This document shows positions 8,955 to 17,618 of a stretch of DNA of 32,200 nt, in pieces; positions within the stretch are counted from its first letter, which is position 1; every line of letters begins with the position of its first letter. Source of the stretch: an uncultured Muribaculaceae bacterium (GTDB taxonomy: Bacteria > Bacteroidota > Bacteroidia > Bacteroidales > Muribaculaceae); contig CAJUAR010000028.1 in the NCBI GenBank assembly GCA_910584495.1, positions 1-32,200 of the forward strand, written 5' to 3'. The position numbers were made by a program, and so were the translations under genes. A model generated the notes under the pieces. That model had not been told where the DNA came from. It saw only the letters and a program-made list of their open reading frames with translations, and ran no database searches.

Positions 8955-10523
8955 ATGAAAAAAATATATTTTGCAGTCATCATGGTGCTCGGCCTCTTTA
9001 TGGGCGCATGCACCGACGACCTCGACCAAAAGCCGCACATCGGCATTACCTCCGGCGAGGTGTACTCGACAATAGGAGGGTATGAGAGCGTGCTGGCTAA
9101 AATTTATGCCTCATACTCCCTGATTGGCCAGGGCAAAGCCGACCAGGCCGACCTGTCGTCATATGCAGGCTACGACCTTCTGCGTTCGTATTTCAACTTG
9201 CAGGAAGGTACTACCGACGAAGCCGCTTTTCGCTGGCTTTCCGGCGACAACCTTTGGAACCTTGCTTACATGAGCTGGGATGCCAACGACCCTCAAATTA
9301 ACGACACATATTATCGTATCTATTATTCTGTGGCACTCTGCAACGAGTTCCTGCGCTACTGCAACGATGGGGTCATAGGCAAATTCTCTGCCGAAGAACA
9401 GGCTAAAATCCGCGTCTATGCCGCCGAAGCCCGCTTCATGCGCGCCCTCGACTATTACCTTGTGCTCGACCTCTTCCGCCAGGGCCCCTTCGTCGATGAA
9501 AACTCCCCTACATCCGGCTACATGCCCGAGGCTCTTGATGCCAACGGTCTTGTCAAGTTCATCGAGGACGAAATCGCCGCAATCGAAAGCACCCTGCTCG
9601 ACAATCCTCCCTATGCCCGCGCCGGCAAAGGTGCAGCCTATATGCTCCTCGCCCGCATGTACCTCAACGCCAAGGTCTACACCGGCACCGAACGCTACAC
9701 CGACTGCATCGCCAACTGCAAGAAAGTGATGGCTCTGGGCTATAGCCTCGAACCAGAGTTCACCAAGCTCTTCAACGCCGACAACGACAAGCGCACAAAC
9801 GAAATCATCTTCGCCTTCGCTGCCGACGCCGCAAACGCCACCACATGGGGCAGCGGGACATTCATCATCTGCGGTTCCGTAGGCTCTGACAATGCCCAGC
9901 AGGCCGCCGACTACGGCATCGCAACCGGATGGGGCAACTTCCGTCTCCACGGTGCCTTCACCGAGCTTTTCGCCAACGCGGCGGCCGACAGCCGTAATCT
10001 CATCTTCTCCGAAGGTCAGGCACAGTACATCGAAAAATCGCTCGAAGACGGCACCCAAGGCTACCACTGCTACAAGTTCACCAACCTCACCGACGCAGGC
10101 GAGGCTGCATCGAACTCTGCCGCCGACGGCTGCAACACCGACTTCCCCTTCTTCCGCCTTGCCGATGCCTATCTGATGGCTGCAGAAGCCGTCGTGCGCG
10201 GTGGACAGGGTATGAGCCGTGCCGAAGCCCTCGACCTTGTCAACCAGGTACGTACACGCGCCTACGGCGACAACAGCGGCAACATCAGCGACGACCAGAT
10301 GACACTCGATTTCTTCATCGACGAACGTGGCCGTGAATTCTGCTACGAATGTGTGCGCCGAACCGACCTCGTGCGCTTCGACCGCTATACCACCGACAAA
10401 TATCTCTGGAACTGGAAAGGCGGCATAAGCGGTGGTAAGGCTGTGGATGCACGTTTCAATTTCTTTCCAATTCCCGCTTCGGAAATCTCTGCCAATACTA
10501 ACCTCAAGAACGAGCTCTACTAA
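8955..10523 (+). CDS. SusD/RagB-like surface glycan-binding lipoprotein
   Basis: 522 aa. It forms the hinged lid over the SusC barrel and captures oligosaccharides at the cell surface. The lipobox is FMGAC with lipid Cys19. The next residues, TDDLD, are acidic at +2/+3, as in Bacteroidota surface-export signals. An N-terminal helical segment (SGEVYSTIGGYESVLAKIYA) and the TPR-type helix EARFMRALDYYLVLDLF (about residues 155-172) are characteristic of SusD. The C-terminus carries the usual ERGREFCYECVRRTDLVRF-type motif and the final FFPIPASEISAN stretch. The next gene begins 2 nt after its stop, so it is cotranscribed with the rest of the PUL. Confidence 0.96.
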   Translation: MKKIYFAVIMVLGLFMGACTDDLDQKPHIGITSGEVYSTIGGYESVLAKIYASYSLIGQGKADQADLSSYAGYDLLRSYFNLQEGTTDEAAFRWLSGDNLWNLAYMSWDANDPQINDTYYRIYYSVALCNEFLRYCNDGVIGKFSAEEQAKIRVYAAEARFMRALDYYLVLDLFRQGPFVDENSPTSGYMPEALDANGLVKFIEDEIAAIESTLLDNPPYARAGKGAAYMLLARMYLNAKVYTGTERYTDCIANCKKVMALGYSLEPEFTKLFNADNDKRTNEIIFAFAADAANATTWGSGTFIICGSVGSDNAQQAADYGIATGWGNFRLHGAFTELFANAAADSRNLIFSEGQAQYIEKSLEDGTQGYHCYKFTNLTDAGEAASNSAADGCNTDFPFFRLADAYLMAAEAVVRGGQGMSRAEALDLVNQVRTRAYGDNSGNISDDQMTLDFFIDERGREFCYECVRRTDLVRFDRYTTDKYLWNWKGGISGGKAVDARFNFFPIPASEISANTNLKNELY

Positions 10524-10525
10524 CC

Positions 10526-12250
10526 ATGAAACTTTCCAAATCAATATACAGCCTGGCATTTGCCGCACTTGTGGGCGGTATGCTCAGCTCTTGTAACAAC
10601 GACGGCGACACTATCTATGTCAACACGCCCGATGATGCCGTACTCTCCGGCCCTGCCGATGATATAGTGCTCTCCTACGACAACCTCGACGGTCTGGCAC
10701 TCACTATCTATTGGACCGAGAACGGCGACATTACCCTCAGCGACCCCAAGGTTCAGGCTCCGGCCCATGCTAATGTCAACACAATTCAGTTTGCTTCGGA
10801 CAAAGCTTTTTCCAATATGGTGGAAGAGCCTGTCGAAGGCGGTGTCTACTACCGTCAGTACACCACTCGCCAACTAAACAACCTTGTGGCACGCATAGGG
10901 CTTGAAGGCGGTGTCAAAGCCCCTGTCTACGTGCGGGTCAAAAGTTCAATCGGGGCCAATGTTGAACCTCGCTACAGCAATGTGGCAGTCTACAACATCA
11001 CGCCCTATTTCATTGACATGAGCATAGGCTACTACCTTGCAGCCGACCACAGTGAGACAGGCCGAACTCTCTACTCGCCGGCTTCCGACGGCGTATATTG
11101 CGGATTTATAGGCGCTAACGGCTGGGAAAACTGGTGGCTCCGCGAAGGAAACAACACCGAGTGGGGCAACGACGGTGTAAGCGGTACGGCTTTCGTCATG
11201 GGCAACAGCACCACGGGCCTCGACATCTGGAATTTCTGGTACCCCGGTCCCTCCGGATGCTACTACACCATCGTCGACACGCCCAACGCTCAGTGGAGCG
11301 CCCTCCACATCCCCGAGCTCACCGTCAGCGGCGACCTTCAGGGAACCATGGTCTACGACAAGAAAGCCAACGTATGGAACTACACCTTCACCGCCGAGAA
11401 GCGTACCTACAACGTGAGCATCAGCGGCACCGGCAAGCAGTATGACGTTTCGACAGCCACCGACGACGCTGCCGCCAAGGATACCCCTGTCGCTTTCAGC
11501 GGCGACTGCAACTCGCTCAGCTTCGGCACCACAGCCACCGCTGTGAGCGTCGACGTGACTGCCGCCGGCGAGACCACCCTTGTTCTCGACCTCAGCAATC
11601 CCAAACAATGGACCCTGACTGCCCAGAGCGGCGGTGCGGTCATCGACACCACAGCACCCGAAATCTTCCTCGCCGGCATCTACGGCACAGGTGACTGGAA
11701 TTTCGACTACTCGCTCAAGATCTACAACGAAGACGCCCTTTCCTATGGCGGCGTGCTGCCCGTTCTCTCCGAATGGGGCTACAAGATCTACACCGAGGCA
11801 GGCAACTGGGATGACTACTACTCCATGGTAGAAGGCGGCACCGCCTACGAAGGCAAGCTCGAAAGCAAGGGCAACAACAACATTGCCGCTCCCTCCGAAG
11901 CACTCTGTCTCTTCGACGTATGCCTCTCGGCTCTCACCTACAAGGCCATCCCCGTAACCTCCGTCAGCTTCACCGGTGTGAACGACGACTGGAGCCTTCG
12001 TCCCATGACAGCAACCGAAAATCCGTGGATTTTTACAGGAGAATTTGACAAGACGGGCAATACTCCATGGGGTGTCAAAGTTATTATTAATGAAGACTGG
12101 AATCTTTATTTCGGAAAGTCGCCCGAAGCCGGCGTGATGCGTCTCTATCAGGACGGTTTCGAAGGCGATAACGAACTCGAAACCGGCAAAACCTACATTC
12201 TCACCGTCGACTTTGCAAAATCGACATATACCTACACTTTAAAACAATAA
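10526..12250 (+). CDS. SusE/F-position surface glycan-binding lipoprotein
   Basis: 574 aa. It probably binds the polysaccharide at the cell surface and feeds the SusCD complex. The lipobox is MLSSC (Cys23), followed by NNDGD. The N-terminal region to about residue 155 looks Ig/fibronectin-like, as in SusE. The middle holds several Trp/Tyr-rich stretches (NGWENWWLREGNN, DIWNFWYPGPSG) that could line a glycan platform. A final module from about residue 470 (ENPWIFTGEFDKTGN, then WGVKVIINEDWNLYFG) resembles SusE/F-type starch-binding modules. It follows SusD by 2 nt and precedes GH53 by 6 nt. This position and content fit the surface glycan-binding protein I recall in the B. thetaiotaomicron galactan PUL; the ligand is inferred. 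Confidence 0.85.
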   Translation: MKLSKSIYSLAFAALVGGMLSSCNNDGDTIYVNTPDDAVLSGPADDIVLSYDNLDGLALTIYWTENGDITLSDPKVQAPAHANVNTIQFASDKAFSNMVEEPVEGGVYYRQYTTRQLNNLVARIGLEGGVKAPVYVRVKSSIGANVEPRYSNVAVYNITPYFIDMSIGYYLAADHSETGRTLYSPASDGVYCGFIGANGWENWWLREGNNTEWGNDGVSGTAFVMGNSTTGLDIWNFWYPGPSGCYYTIVDTPNAQWSALHIPELTVSGDLQGTMVYDKKANVWNYTFTAEKRTYNVSISGTGKQYDVSTATDDAAAKDTPVAFSGDCNSLSFGTTATAVSVDVTAAGETTLVLDLSNPKQWTLTAQSGGAVIDTTAPEIFLAGIYGTGDWNFDYSLKIYNEDALSYGGVLPVLSEWGYKIYTEAGNWDDYYSMVEGGTAYEGKLESKGNNNIAAPSEALCLFDVCLSALTYKAIPVTSVSFTGVNDDWSLRPMTATENPWIFTGEFDKTGNTPWGVKVIINEDWNLYFGKSPEAGVMRLYQDGFEGDNELETGKTYILTVDFAKSTYTYTLKQ

Positions 12251-12256
12251 AACTCG

Positions 12257-13321
12257 ATGAAAATGACAAGTATATTCTGTGCTCTGTTAGGAGCGGCACT
12301 GGTGGCCGGCTCCTGCACCGAAGACAGTCCTGTTACCACTCCTGCTGAAAAAGAACCGGTCTATGAACGCGAGACAGGTTTTGCCCGCGGCGCCGATGTG
12401 GGCTGGCTCACTCAGATGGAAGCTGAAGGCCTCAAATTCTATACCCCCGGCGAGAATCCTCAGGAAAAAGAATGTATGCAGCTCCTCCGCGACGACTGCG
12501 GAGTGAACTCCATCCGTCTGCGCGTGTGGGTCAACCCCAAAGAAGGATGGAACAACATCCAGGATGTCGTTGTAAAAGCTCGTCGTGCCGACCGTCTTGG
12601 CTTGCGTCTGATGATTGACTTCCATTTTTCTGACACCTGGGCCGACCCCGGACACCAGGAAATGCCCGAAGCGTGGAAAAATCTGAGCTTCGACGATCTC
12701 AAGCTTGCCATGGCTAAACATGTAACCGACATGCTCGACGCTCTCAAGGCAGAAGGAATTACTCCTGAATGGGTGCAGGTGGGCAACGAGACGACGCCCG
12801 GCATGATGCTCCCTGTGGGCTCCGTCGACAAGCCCGTTCAGCTTACAGCCCTCAACAACACCGGCTATGATGCAGTAAAGGCAGTTTGTCCCGACGCGAA
12901 AGTGATCGTTCACCTCGATGGCGGCAACGATCAGATGCGCTACGACCGCATGTTCGACCTGTTGCGCGATAATGGTGGCAAGTACGACATGATTGGCATG
13001 TCGCTCTACCCCTATTGGGCAGAACAGGCCGGCGAAACCGGCGGTTGGGAGAAGGTTGCAAACGATTGCATTGCAAACGTGAAACACTGCAAAGAGAAAT
13101 ATGGCAAACCCGTCATGATTTGTGAGATTGGCATGCCTTACGACCAGGGCGAAAATTGCAAACTGCTCATCGAAAAGGTGATGTCCGCCGATGTTGAAGG
13201 TGTTTTCTACTGGGAACCCCAGGCTCCCGAAGGTTACAACGGCGGCTACAACCTTGGCTGTTTCCAAAACGGTGCTCCAAATGCTGCTCTTCAAGCTTTT
13301 AAAAACAAAAATAACAGATGA
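12257..13321 (+). CDS. GH53 endo-beta-1,4-galactanase, surface lipoprotein
   Basis: 354 aa. GH53 enzymes cut beta-1,4-galactan (the side chain of pectic rhamnogalacturonan I and type I arabinogalactan) with retention. The signal peptide has lipobox VAGSC (Cys20), then TED, acidic like the SusD signal, so surface display is likely. The TIM barrel starts at FARGADVGWL. The acid/base Glu is E178 in WVQVGNET and the nucleophile is E290 in MICEIGMPY. Their spacing of 112 residues is close to that in characterised GH53 enzymes. SIRLRVWVNP and LMIDFHFSDTWADPG are further hallmarks. No additional binding domain is present. The stop overlaps the GH2 start by 4 nt. Confidence 0.95.
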   Translation: MKMTSIFCALLGAALVAGSCTEDSPVTTPAEKEPVYERETGFARGADVGWLTQMEAEGLKFYTPGENPQEKECMQLLRDDCGVNSIRLRVWVNPKEGWNNIQDVVVKARRADRLGLRLMIDFHFSDTWADPGHQEMPEAWKNLSFDDLKLAMAKHVTDMLDALKAEGITPEWVQVGNETTPGMMLPVGSVDKPVQLTALNNTGYDAVKAVCPDAKVIVHLDGGNDQMRYDRMFDLLRDNGGKYDMIGMSLYPYWAEQAGETGGWEKVANDCIANVKHCKEKYGKPVMICEIGMPYDQGENCKLLIEKVMSADVEGVFYWEPQAPEGYNGGYNLGCFQNGAPNAALQAFKNKNNR

Positions 13322-15753
13322 AGTTTCCTATAATATTAATAAGCTCGCTCATGGCCCTTTCGGGGACCATGAGCGTTTATCCCCAAAGAACGGTTGACAC
13401 CCTGACCGACAACTGGCAGTTCTCTCGCGGTCCTGTTTTCGATGCCGCAAAAAGCACAACGGTGAGAGTGCCACACGACTGGGCCATCTACGGTCCATTC
13501 GACCGCGCCAACGACTTGCAGACTGTGGCCGTGGAGCAGAACGGCGAGAAAGAGGCTTCGGTCAAGACCGGAAGGACCGGCGGTCTGCCATTCATCGGCA
13601 AAGGTGTCTATCGTACATCCTTTGAGCTATCAGACACTGCCGGACGTTCCACCACACTTATTTTCGACGGTGTGATGAGCAATGCTCGTGTCAAACTCAA
13701 CGGCAAGGAAATAGCTTTCTGGCCCTACGGCTATAACTCCTTCTATGTCAATGCCGACGGCGTTGTCCGACCAGGTTCTAACGAGCTGGAAGTGAGCAGC
13801 GAGAACAAGGAAAGTCAGTCGCGTTGGTATCCCGGAGCCGGTATCTACCGCAATGTGCATGTGGTTTCCACCAACAAAGTTCACATTCCTGTGTGGGGCA
13901 CTTGCGTAACTACGCCCACTGTTAACAAGGACTATGCTGCCGTCAAACTGCAGATGGACATTGCCGGCACCACAAACCGCCAGAATGTGCTCGTTAACAC
14001 AGTGATTCTCAACAACCAGGGCAAAGAAGTGGCTCATGCTTCGCAGACATTCTGCGCCCGTGGTCAGGAATTTACCCAAAGCTTCCTTGTCGACAAACCG
14101 CAACTGTGGTCGCCCGAGACACCGGCACTTTATACCGCCCGCACCACCCTCACAACCAATGGAAAGACTGTCGACACCTACGAAACCCGCTTCGGTATTC
14201 GCAGTCTCGACTATGTGCCGGAAAAAGGGTTCTTCCTTAACGGCGAAAAGACAAAATTCAAGGGTGTGTGTCTCCATCACGACCTTGGCCCTCTGGGCGC
14301 TGCTGTAAACAAATCGGCAATCCGACACCAGATTGAATTGCTCAAGGACATGGGTGTGAACGCTATACGTACATCCCACAACATGCCCGCTCCAGAACTT
14401 GTAGAATTCTGCGACGAAATGGGCATTATGCTCATGATAGAACCTTTCGATGACTGGGGCTTCCGTCCTAAATCGCCGAATGGATATGGGGCCGTGTTCG
14501 ATCAATGGGCCGACCGCGATGTGGAGAACATGGTGCGCCACTTCCGCAACAGTCCTTCTGTGGTGATGTGGTCGATTGGTAACGAGGTTCCAAGCCAATG
14601 GGGCGAGCCCGGCATGTCCGAACTGATGCGTCTGCGCAACACCGTCCGCAGTCTCGACACCACTCGTCCCATCACTTGCGGTATGGATCAGGTGGGTAAA
14701 GGTGCAACTATAGACAATGGCTTTGCTGCCGCTCTCGACATACCCGGGTTTAACTACAAGCCACAGTTTTACGATTCGTTCTACGAACGTCTTCCACAAA
14801 AAATAATTCTCGGTTCGGAAACGGCATCTACTGTGTCTTCTCGCGGCAAATATTATTTCCCTGTCACTTTCAAAGACCACAATGTGGTAATGCATCCCGA
14901 CAATCAGAGCAACAGCTACGACAACGAAAGCTGTTCGTGGTCCAACACTCCCGACCTCGACTTTGCACGCGACGACGACAACGAATGGTGCATCGGTCAG
15001 TTTGTATGGACCGGATTCGACTACCTTGGCGAGCCATCGCCCTATGACACCGACGCATGGCCCAGCCACAGTTCGGTGTTCGGCATCATCGACCTTGCTT
15101 CGCTACCAAAGGACCGTTACTATCTCTACCGCTCGCAGTGGAACACCGAATCGCCCACTCTGCATGTTCTGCCGCATTGGAACTGGAAAGGCCGCAAAGG
15201 TATGGTTACGCCTGTTTTTGTATATACGTCATATCCTAAGGCTGAACTGTTTATTAACGGAAAAAGCCAAGGTGTCAGGGAGAAAAACGATTCGACAGTC
15301 TACAACCGATACCGCCTGATGTGGATGGACACAAAGTATGAACCCGGCGAACTCAAAGTGGTGGCTTACGACAGCAATGGCCGGGTGGCTCAAGAAAAGA
15401 TTGTGCGCACTGCCGGCAAACCGCACCACCTTGTGCTGTCGACAAGCTCCAAGTCTATTGCTGCTGACGGCAATGACCTGGCTTATATAACTGTTCAGGT
15501 GGCCGACAAGGAAGGTAACATTGTGCCCGACTATGAGAAGCGTGTTCGCTTCAAGGTTGCCGGAAACGGTACTTTCGAAGCTGCTGCCAACGGTGATCCA
15601 ACATGTATTCTTCCGTTCCAGAAACCTGAAATGGACCTTTTCAGCGGTGCTGCTACTGCAATTGTCCGCAGCGGCAAGCTGTCAGGCTCAGTGAGCCTCA
15701 CTGCCTCTGCTCCAGGTCTCAAATCCGCAACAATCACAATTCCGGTGGAGTAA
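13318..15753 (+). CDS. GH2 beta-galactosidase, periplasmic
   Basis: 811 aa. A retaining exo-glycosidase, here expected to release galactose from imported galacto-oligosaccharides. An N-terminal signal peptide ends around residue 20-22 without a lipobox Cys, implying the periplasm. Domain order: GH2 sugar-binding jelly roll (about 25-170), Ig-like domain, TIM barrel (about 290-590), DUF4982-type domain (WKGRKGMVTPVFVYTSYPKA), and a C-terminal Ig-like GH2 domain from about 700. The acid/base is E423 in WSIGNEVPSQ and the nucleophile E501 in ILGSETAST; both catalytic residues are intact. ATG overlaps the GH53 stop (ATGA), which implies translational coupling. Beta-galactosidase is inferred from context; GH2 also contains beta-glucuronidases and mannosidases. 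Confidence 0.92.
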   Translation: MKFPIILISSLMALSGTMSVYPQRTVDTLTDNWQFSRGPVFDAAKSTTVRVPHDWAIYGPFDRANDLQTVAVEQNGEKEASVKTGRTGGLPFIGKGVYRTSFELSDTAGRSTTLIFDGVMSNARVKLNGKEIAFWPYGYNSFYVNADGVVRPGSNELEVSSENKESQSRWYPGAGIYRNVHVVSTNKVHIPVWGTCVTTPTVNKDYAAVKLQMDIAGTTNRQNVLVNTVILNNQGKEVAHASQTFCARGQEFTQSFLVDKPQLWSPETPALYTARTTLTTNGKTVDTYETRFGIRSLDYVPEKGFFLNGEKTKFKGVCLHHDLGPLGAAVNKSAIRHQIELLKDMGVNAIRTSHNMPAPELVEFCDEMGIMLMIEPFDDWGFRPKSPNGYGAVFDQWADRDVENMVRHFRNSPSVVMWSIGNEVPSQWGEPGMSELMRLRNTVRSLDTTRPITCGMDQVGKGATIDNGFAAALDIPGFNYKPQFYDSFYERLPQKIILGSETASTVSSRGKYYFPVTFKDHNVVMHPDNQSNSYDNESCSWSNTPDLDFARDDDNEWCIGQFVWTGFDYLGEPSPYDTDAWPSHSSVFGIIDLASLPKDRYYLYRSQWNTESPTLHVLPHWNWKGRKGMVTPVFVYTSYPKAELFINGKSQGVREKNDSTVYNRYRLMWMDTKYEPGELKVVAYDSNGRVAQEKIVRTAGKPHHLVLSTSSKSIAADGNDLAYITVQVADKEGNIVPDYEKRVRFKVAGNGTFEAAANGDPTCILPFQKPEMDLFSGAATAIVRSGKLSGSVSLTASAPGLKSATITIPVE

Positions 15754-15770
15754 CGAATCATCCAACAAAT

Positions 15771-15810
15771 AAGTCGAGAGATGCCTCTGTGCATGCCCTC
15801 GACTTTTTTA
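15771..15810 (+). terminator. Intrinsic terminator of the PUL operon
   Basis: The stem AAGTCGAG/CTCGACTT encloses a smaller TGC/GCA pairing and is followed directly by a T-tract, 17 nt after the GH2 stop. It closes the five-gene PUL transcript. Confidence 0.9.
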
Positions 15811-15855
15811 TTGGCCTAATTGTGTTAAAAATAATTGAATAACACGAAATATTTA

Positions 15856-15885
15856 TTGATAATCAGAAAATATTTATTAACTTTG
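15856..15885 (+). promoter_or_regulatory. Promoter of the DUF2975/HTH pair
   Basis: TTG (15856-15858), 19 nt, TAACTTTG (15878-15885), a full match to the Bacteroidota consensus. The start would lie near 15892, leaving about 19 nt before the ATG at 15911. It follows the PUL terminator, so this cluster is independently transcribed. Confidence 0.75.
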
Positions 15886-15910
15886 CGGCGAAAACAAAAC
15901 TCATTCGTCA

Positions 15911-16390
15911 ATGAAAAAATTCTCAACATTTTTTTTGCAAGCAGTGATTGTGCTTGTTGGTTTGTTGGCTCTCGTTATGCTTATATGGATACCTCAGACA
16001 GAGGGACGAGCGGCTAACCTTGATTTAATCAGCATCTATGCCGATCCGTTCATTCTCTATGGATACGCCGCATCGGTTTTGTTCTTTTTAGCACTGTACA
16101 ATATTTTCAAGTTGCTTGGGTATATACGGCAAAATAATATATTCACAGCGAAAGCTATTAATATTATAAAGAATATCAGGCAATATCTAATGGTGTTTGG
16201 CTTCCTCGTTTTGCTTTCGGCTTTATATGTTAAATTCTTTCATAATCCTGCAGACGATTCTGCAGGCTTTATGTCGCTTTCGGCGTTAATCATACTGACA
16301 TGTGCTGTCGGAGTAACGGCGGCAGCTATTTTCCAGCACTTGCTGCAGAAGGCGGTGAATATTAAATCAGAAAACGACCTTACGGTATAA
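15911..16390 (+). CDS. DUF2975-family integral membrane protein
   Basis: 159 aa, nearly all hydrophobic. Four transmembrane helices are visible, at about residues 8-28, 45-68, 95-115 and 122-145. The loop LLGYIRQNNIFTAKAINIIK between helices 2 and 3 is the typical DUF2975 motif. The biochemical role of the family is unknown. It is usually encoded beside a small YozG-like HTH protein, exactly as here (2 nt gap), and such pairs are thought to work as a membrane protein plus regulator. The start is the first Met after the promoter and opens a MKKF signal-anchor. The gene is AT-richer than the PUL before it. Confidence 0.85.
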   Translation: MKKFSTFFLQAVIVLVGLLALVMLIWIPQTEGRAANLDLISIYADPFILYGYAASVLFFLALYNIFKLLGYIRQNNIFTAKAINIIKNIRQYLMVFGFLVLLSALYVKFFHNPADDSAGFMSLSALIILTCAVGVTAAAIFQHLLQKAVNIKSENDLTV

Positions 16391-16392
16391 CT

Positions 16393-16623
16393 ATGGCAAT
16401 AATAGTAAATCTCGACGTGGCCATGGCGCGCCGCAAAATGTCGCTCAACGAGCTCTCGGAGCGCGTAGGCATCACATTGTCAAATCTTTCAATTCTGAAG
16501 ACCGGAAAAGCCAAGGCAATACGCTTCAGCACTCTCGACGCGATCTGTAAAGCTCTTGGCTGCCAACCCGGAAATCTGCTTGAATATGTCCCAGACACGG
16601 CAGAAACCGTCTCTGAAATATAG
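16393..16623 (+). CDS. YozG-like small HTH transcriptional regulator (Cro/CI type)
   Basis: 76 aa, consisting of almost nothing but a Cro/CI-type helix-turn-helix. MARRKMSLNELSERVGIT is the first helix pair, LSNLSILKTGKAKAIRFST the recognition helix and following turn, and LDAICKALGCQPGNLLEY the last helix, a classic HTH_26/YozG signature. It likely binds DNA as a dimer. It starts 2 nt after the DUF2975 stop, so it is cotranslated, and probably controls its own operon. No operator can be named from this sequence alone. Confidence 0.9.
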   Translation: MAIIVNLDVAMARRKMSLNELSERVGITLSNLSILKTGKAKAIRFSTLDAICKALGCQPGNLLEYVPDTAETVSEI

Positions 16624-16676
16624 TGCGACCAACCTTTCTTTGCATTTTATTGTTTGTTTTAGAAAAAAAAGAAGAT

Positions 16677-17543
16677 ATGAGACTTAATGGACGCCGCACG
16701 AGCGGCAATGTAGACGACCGTCGCGGTAGCTCGTCGGGCAAAATGTTGGGATTCGGCGGCGGCATAGTGGGGGTGCTCATTATGGCTGCGGTTCTATGGC
16801 TCACCGGCGGCAACCCCCTTGATGTTCTTCAAGGTGTTGGCATGGGACAAAGCATCACTACCACCGATACAAACTACCAACCCGGCGAGCACGATGAAGA
16901 GATGGCACGGTTTGCCTCGCAGATTCTTGCCGGCACCGAAGATGTTTGGACGGCGGAGTTCGCCAAGCACGGGCTCGAATACCGTCCTCCGAAAATGGTG
17001 CTTTTCACCGGTTCGGTGCAGTCGGGCTGCGGCGGGGCTTCGTCGCAGATGGGACCCTTCTATTGCTCGGCCGACGAGACGGTCTACATCGACCTTTCTT
17101 TCTTCGACCGGATGGAGAAACAGTTGAGGGCCGGCGGCGATTTTGCCTATGCCTACGTCATTGCTCACGAAGTGGGTCATCACGTGCAGCATCTGCTCGG
17201 TACGCTCGACAAGGTCCACGCTGCTATGGCGCGTGTCGGCGAGAGAGAGGCTAATCGCATGAGTGTGAGGCTCGAACTGCAGGCCGACTACTATGCCGGT
17301 GTGTGGGCGCACCACGACAACGAGATGTTCGGCTCGCTCGAGGAGGGAGATATTGAGGAGGGGCTCAATGCCGCCACCAAAATTGGCGATGACTACCTCC
17401 AGATGCAGGCACAGGGATATACAGTTCCCGATGCTTTCAACCACGGCACATCGGCACAGCGTCAGCGCTGGCTCCACCGCGGTCTCTCCTCCGGCTCCTT
17501 CGAAGCCGGCGACACATTCTCTCCCGATTACGAAAGACTTTGA
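16677..17543 (+). CDS. YpfJ-like neutral zinc metallopeptidase
   Basis: 288 aa. A membrane-anchored metallopeptidase-like protein; no substrate is established for the family. The ATG at 16677 is chosen because its product opens with MRLNGRRTSGNVDDRRG, the conserved family start, and an AAAGAAG purine run lies just upstream; a GTG at 16623 would add 18 unrelated residues. One transmembrane helix lies at about residues 23-42. The zinc motif is HEVGH (H164, E165, H168), and the later ELQADYYAGVWAHH probably gives the third ligand. It lies 53 nt after the HTH gene, possibly in the same transcript. Catalytic residues are intact. Confidence 0.9.
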   Translation: MRLNGRRTSGNVDDRRGSSSGKMLGFGGGIVGVLIMAAVLWLTGGNPLDVLQGVGMGQSITTTDTNYQPGEHDEEMARFASQILAGTEDVWTAEFAKHGLEYRPPKMVLFTGSVQSGCGGASSQMGPFYCSADETVYIDLSFFDRMEKQLRAGGDFAYAYVIAHEVGHHVQHLLGTLDKVHAAMARVGEREANRMSVRLELQADYYAGVWAHHDNEMFGSLEEGDIEEGLNAATKIGDDYLQMQAQGYTVPDAFNHGTSAQRQRWLHRGLSSGSFEAGDTFSPDYERL

Positions 17544-17565
17544 CAAGAAACTTTTCACAAAGCAA

Positions 17566-17597
17566 GCGCCACCATAGGTTCTGTCCCATGGTGGCGC
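17566..17597. terminator. Shared hairpin between convergent genes
   Basis: A perfect 10-bp stem GCGCCACCAT/ATGGTGGCGC with a 12-nt loop, centred between the converging zinc-peptidase (plus) and C10-protease (minus) genes. It can terminate both, although neither flank carries a strong T-tract. Confidence 0.65.
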
Positions 17598-17618
17598 GTG
17601 TTGTATAGAAAATCCTGT

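Noticed and set aside
16623..16676. Upstream GTG start for the zinc metallopeptidase
   Set aside because: It would add 18 residues overlapping the HTH stop codon, and the conserved family start MRLNGRR begins at 16677 with a purine-rich site before it.
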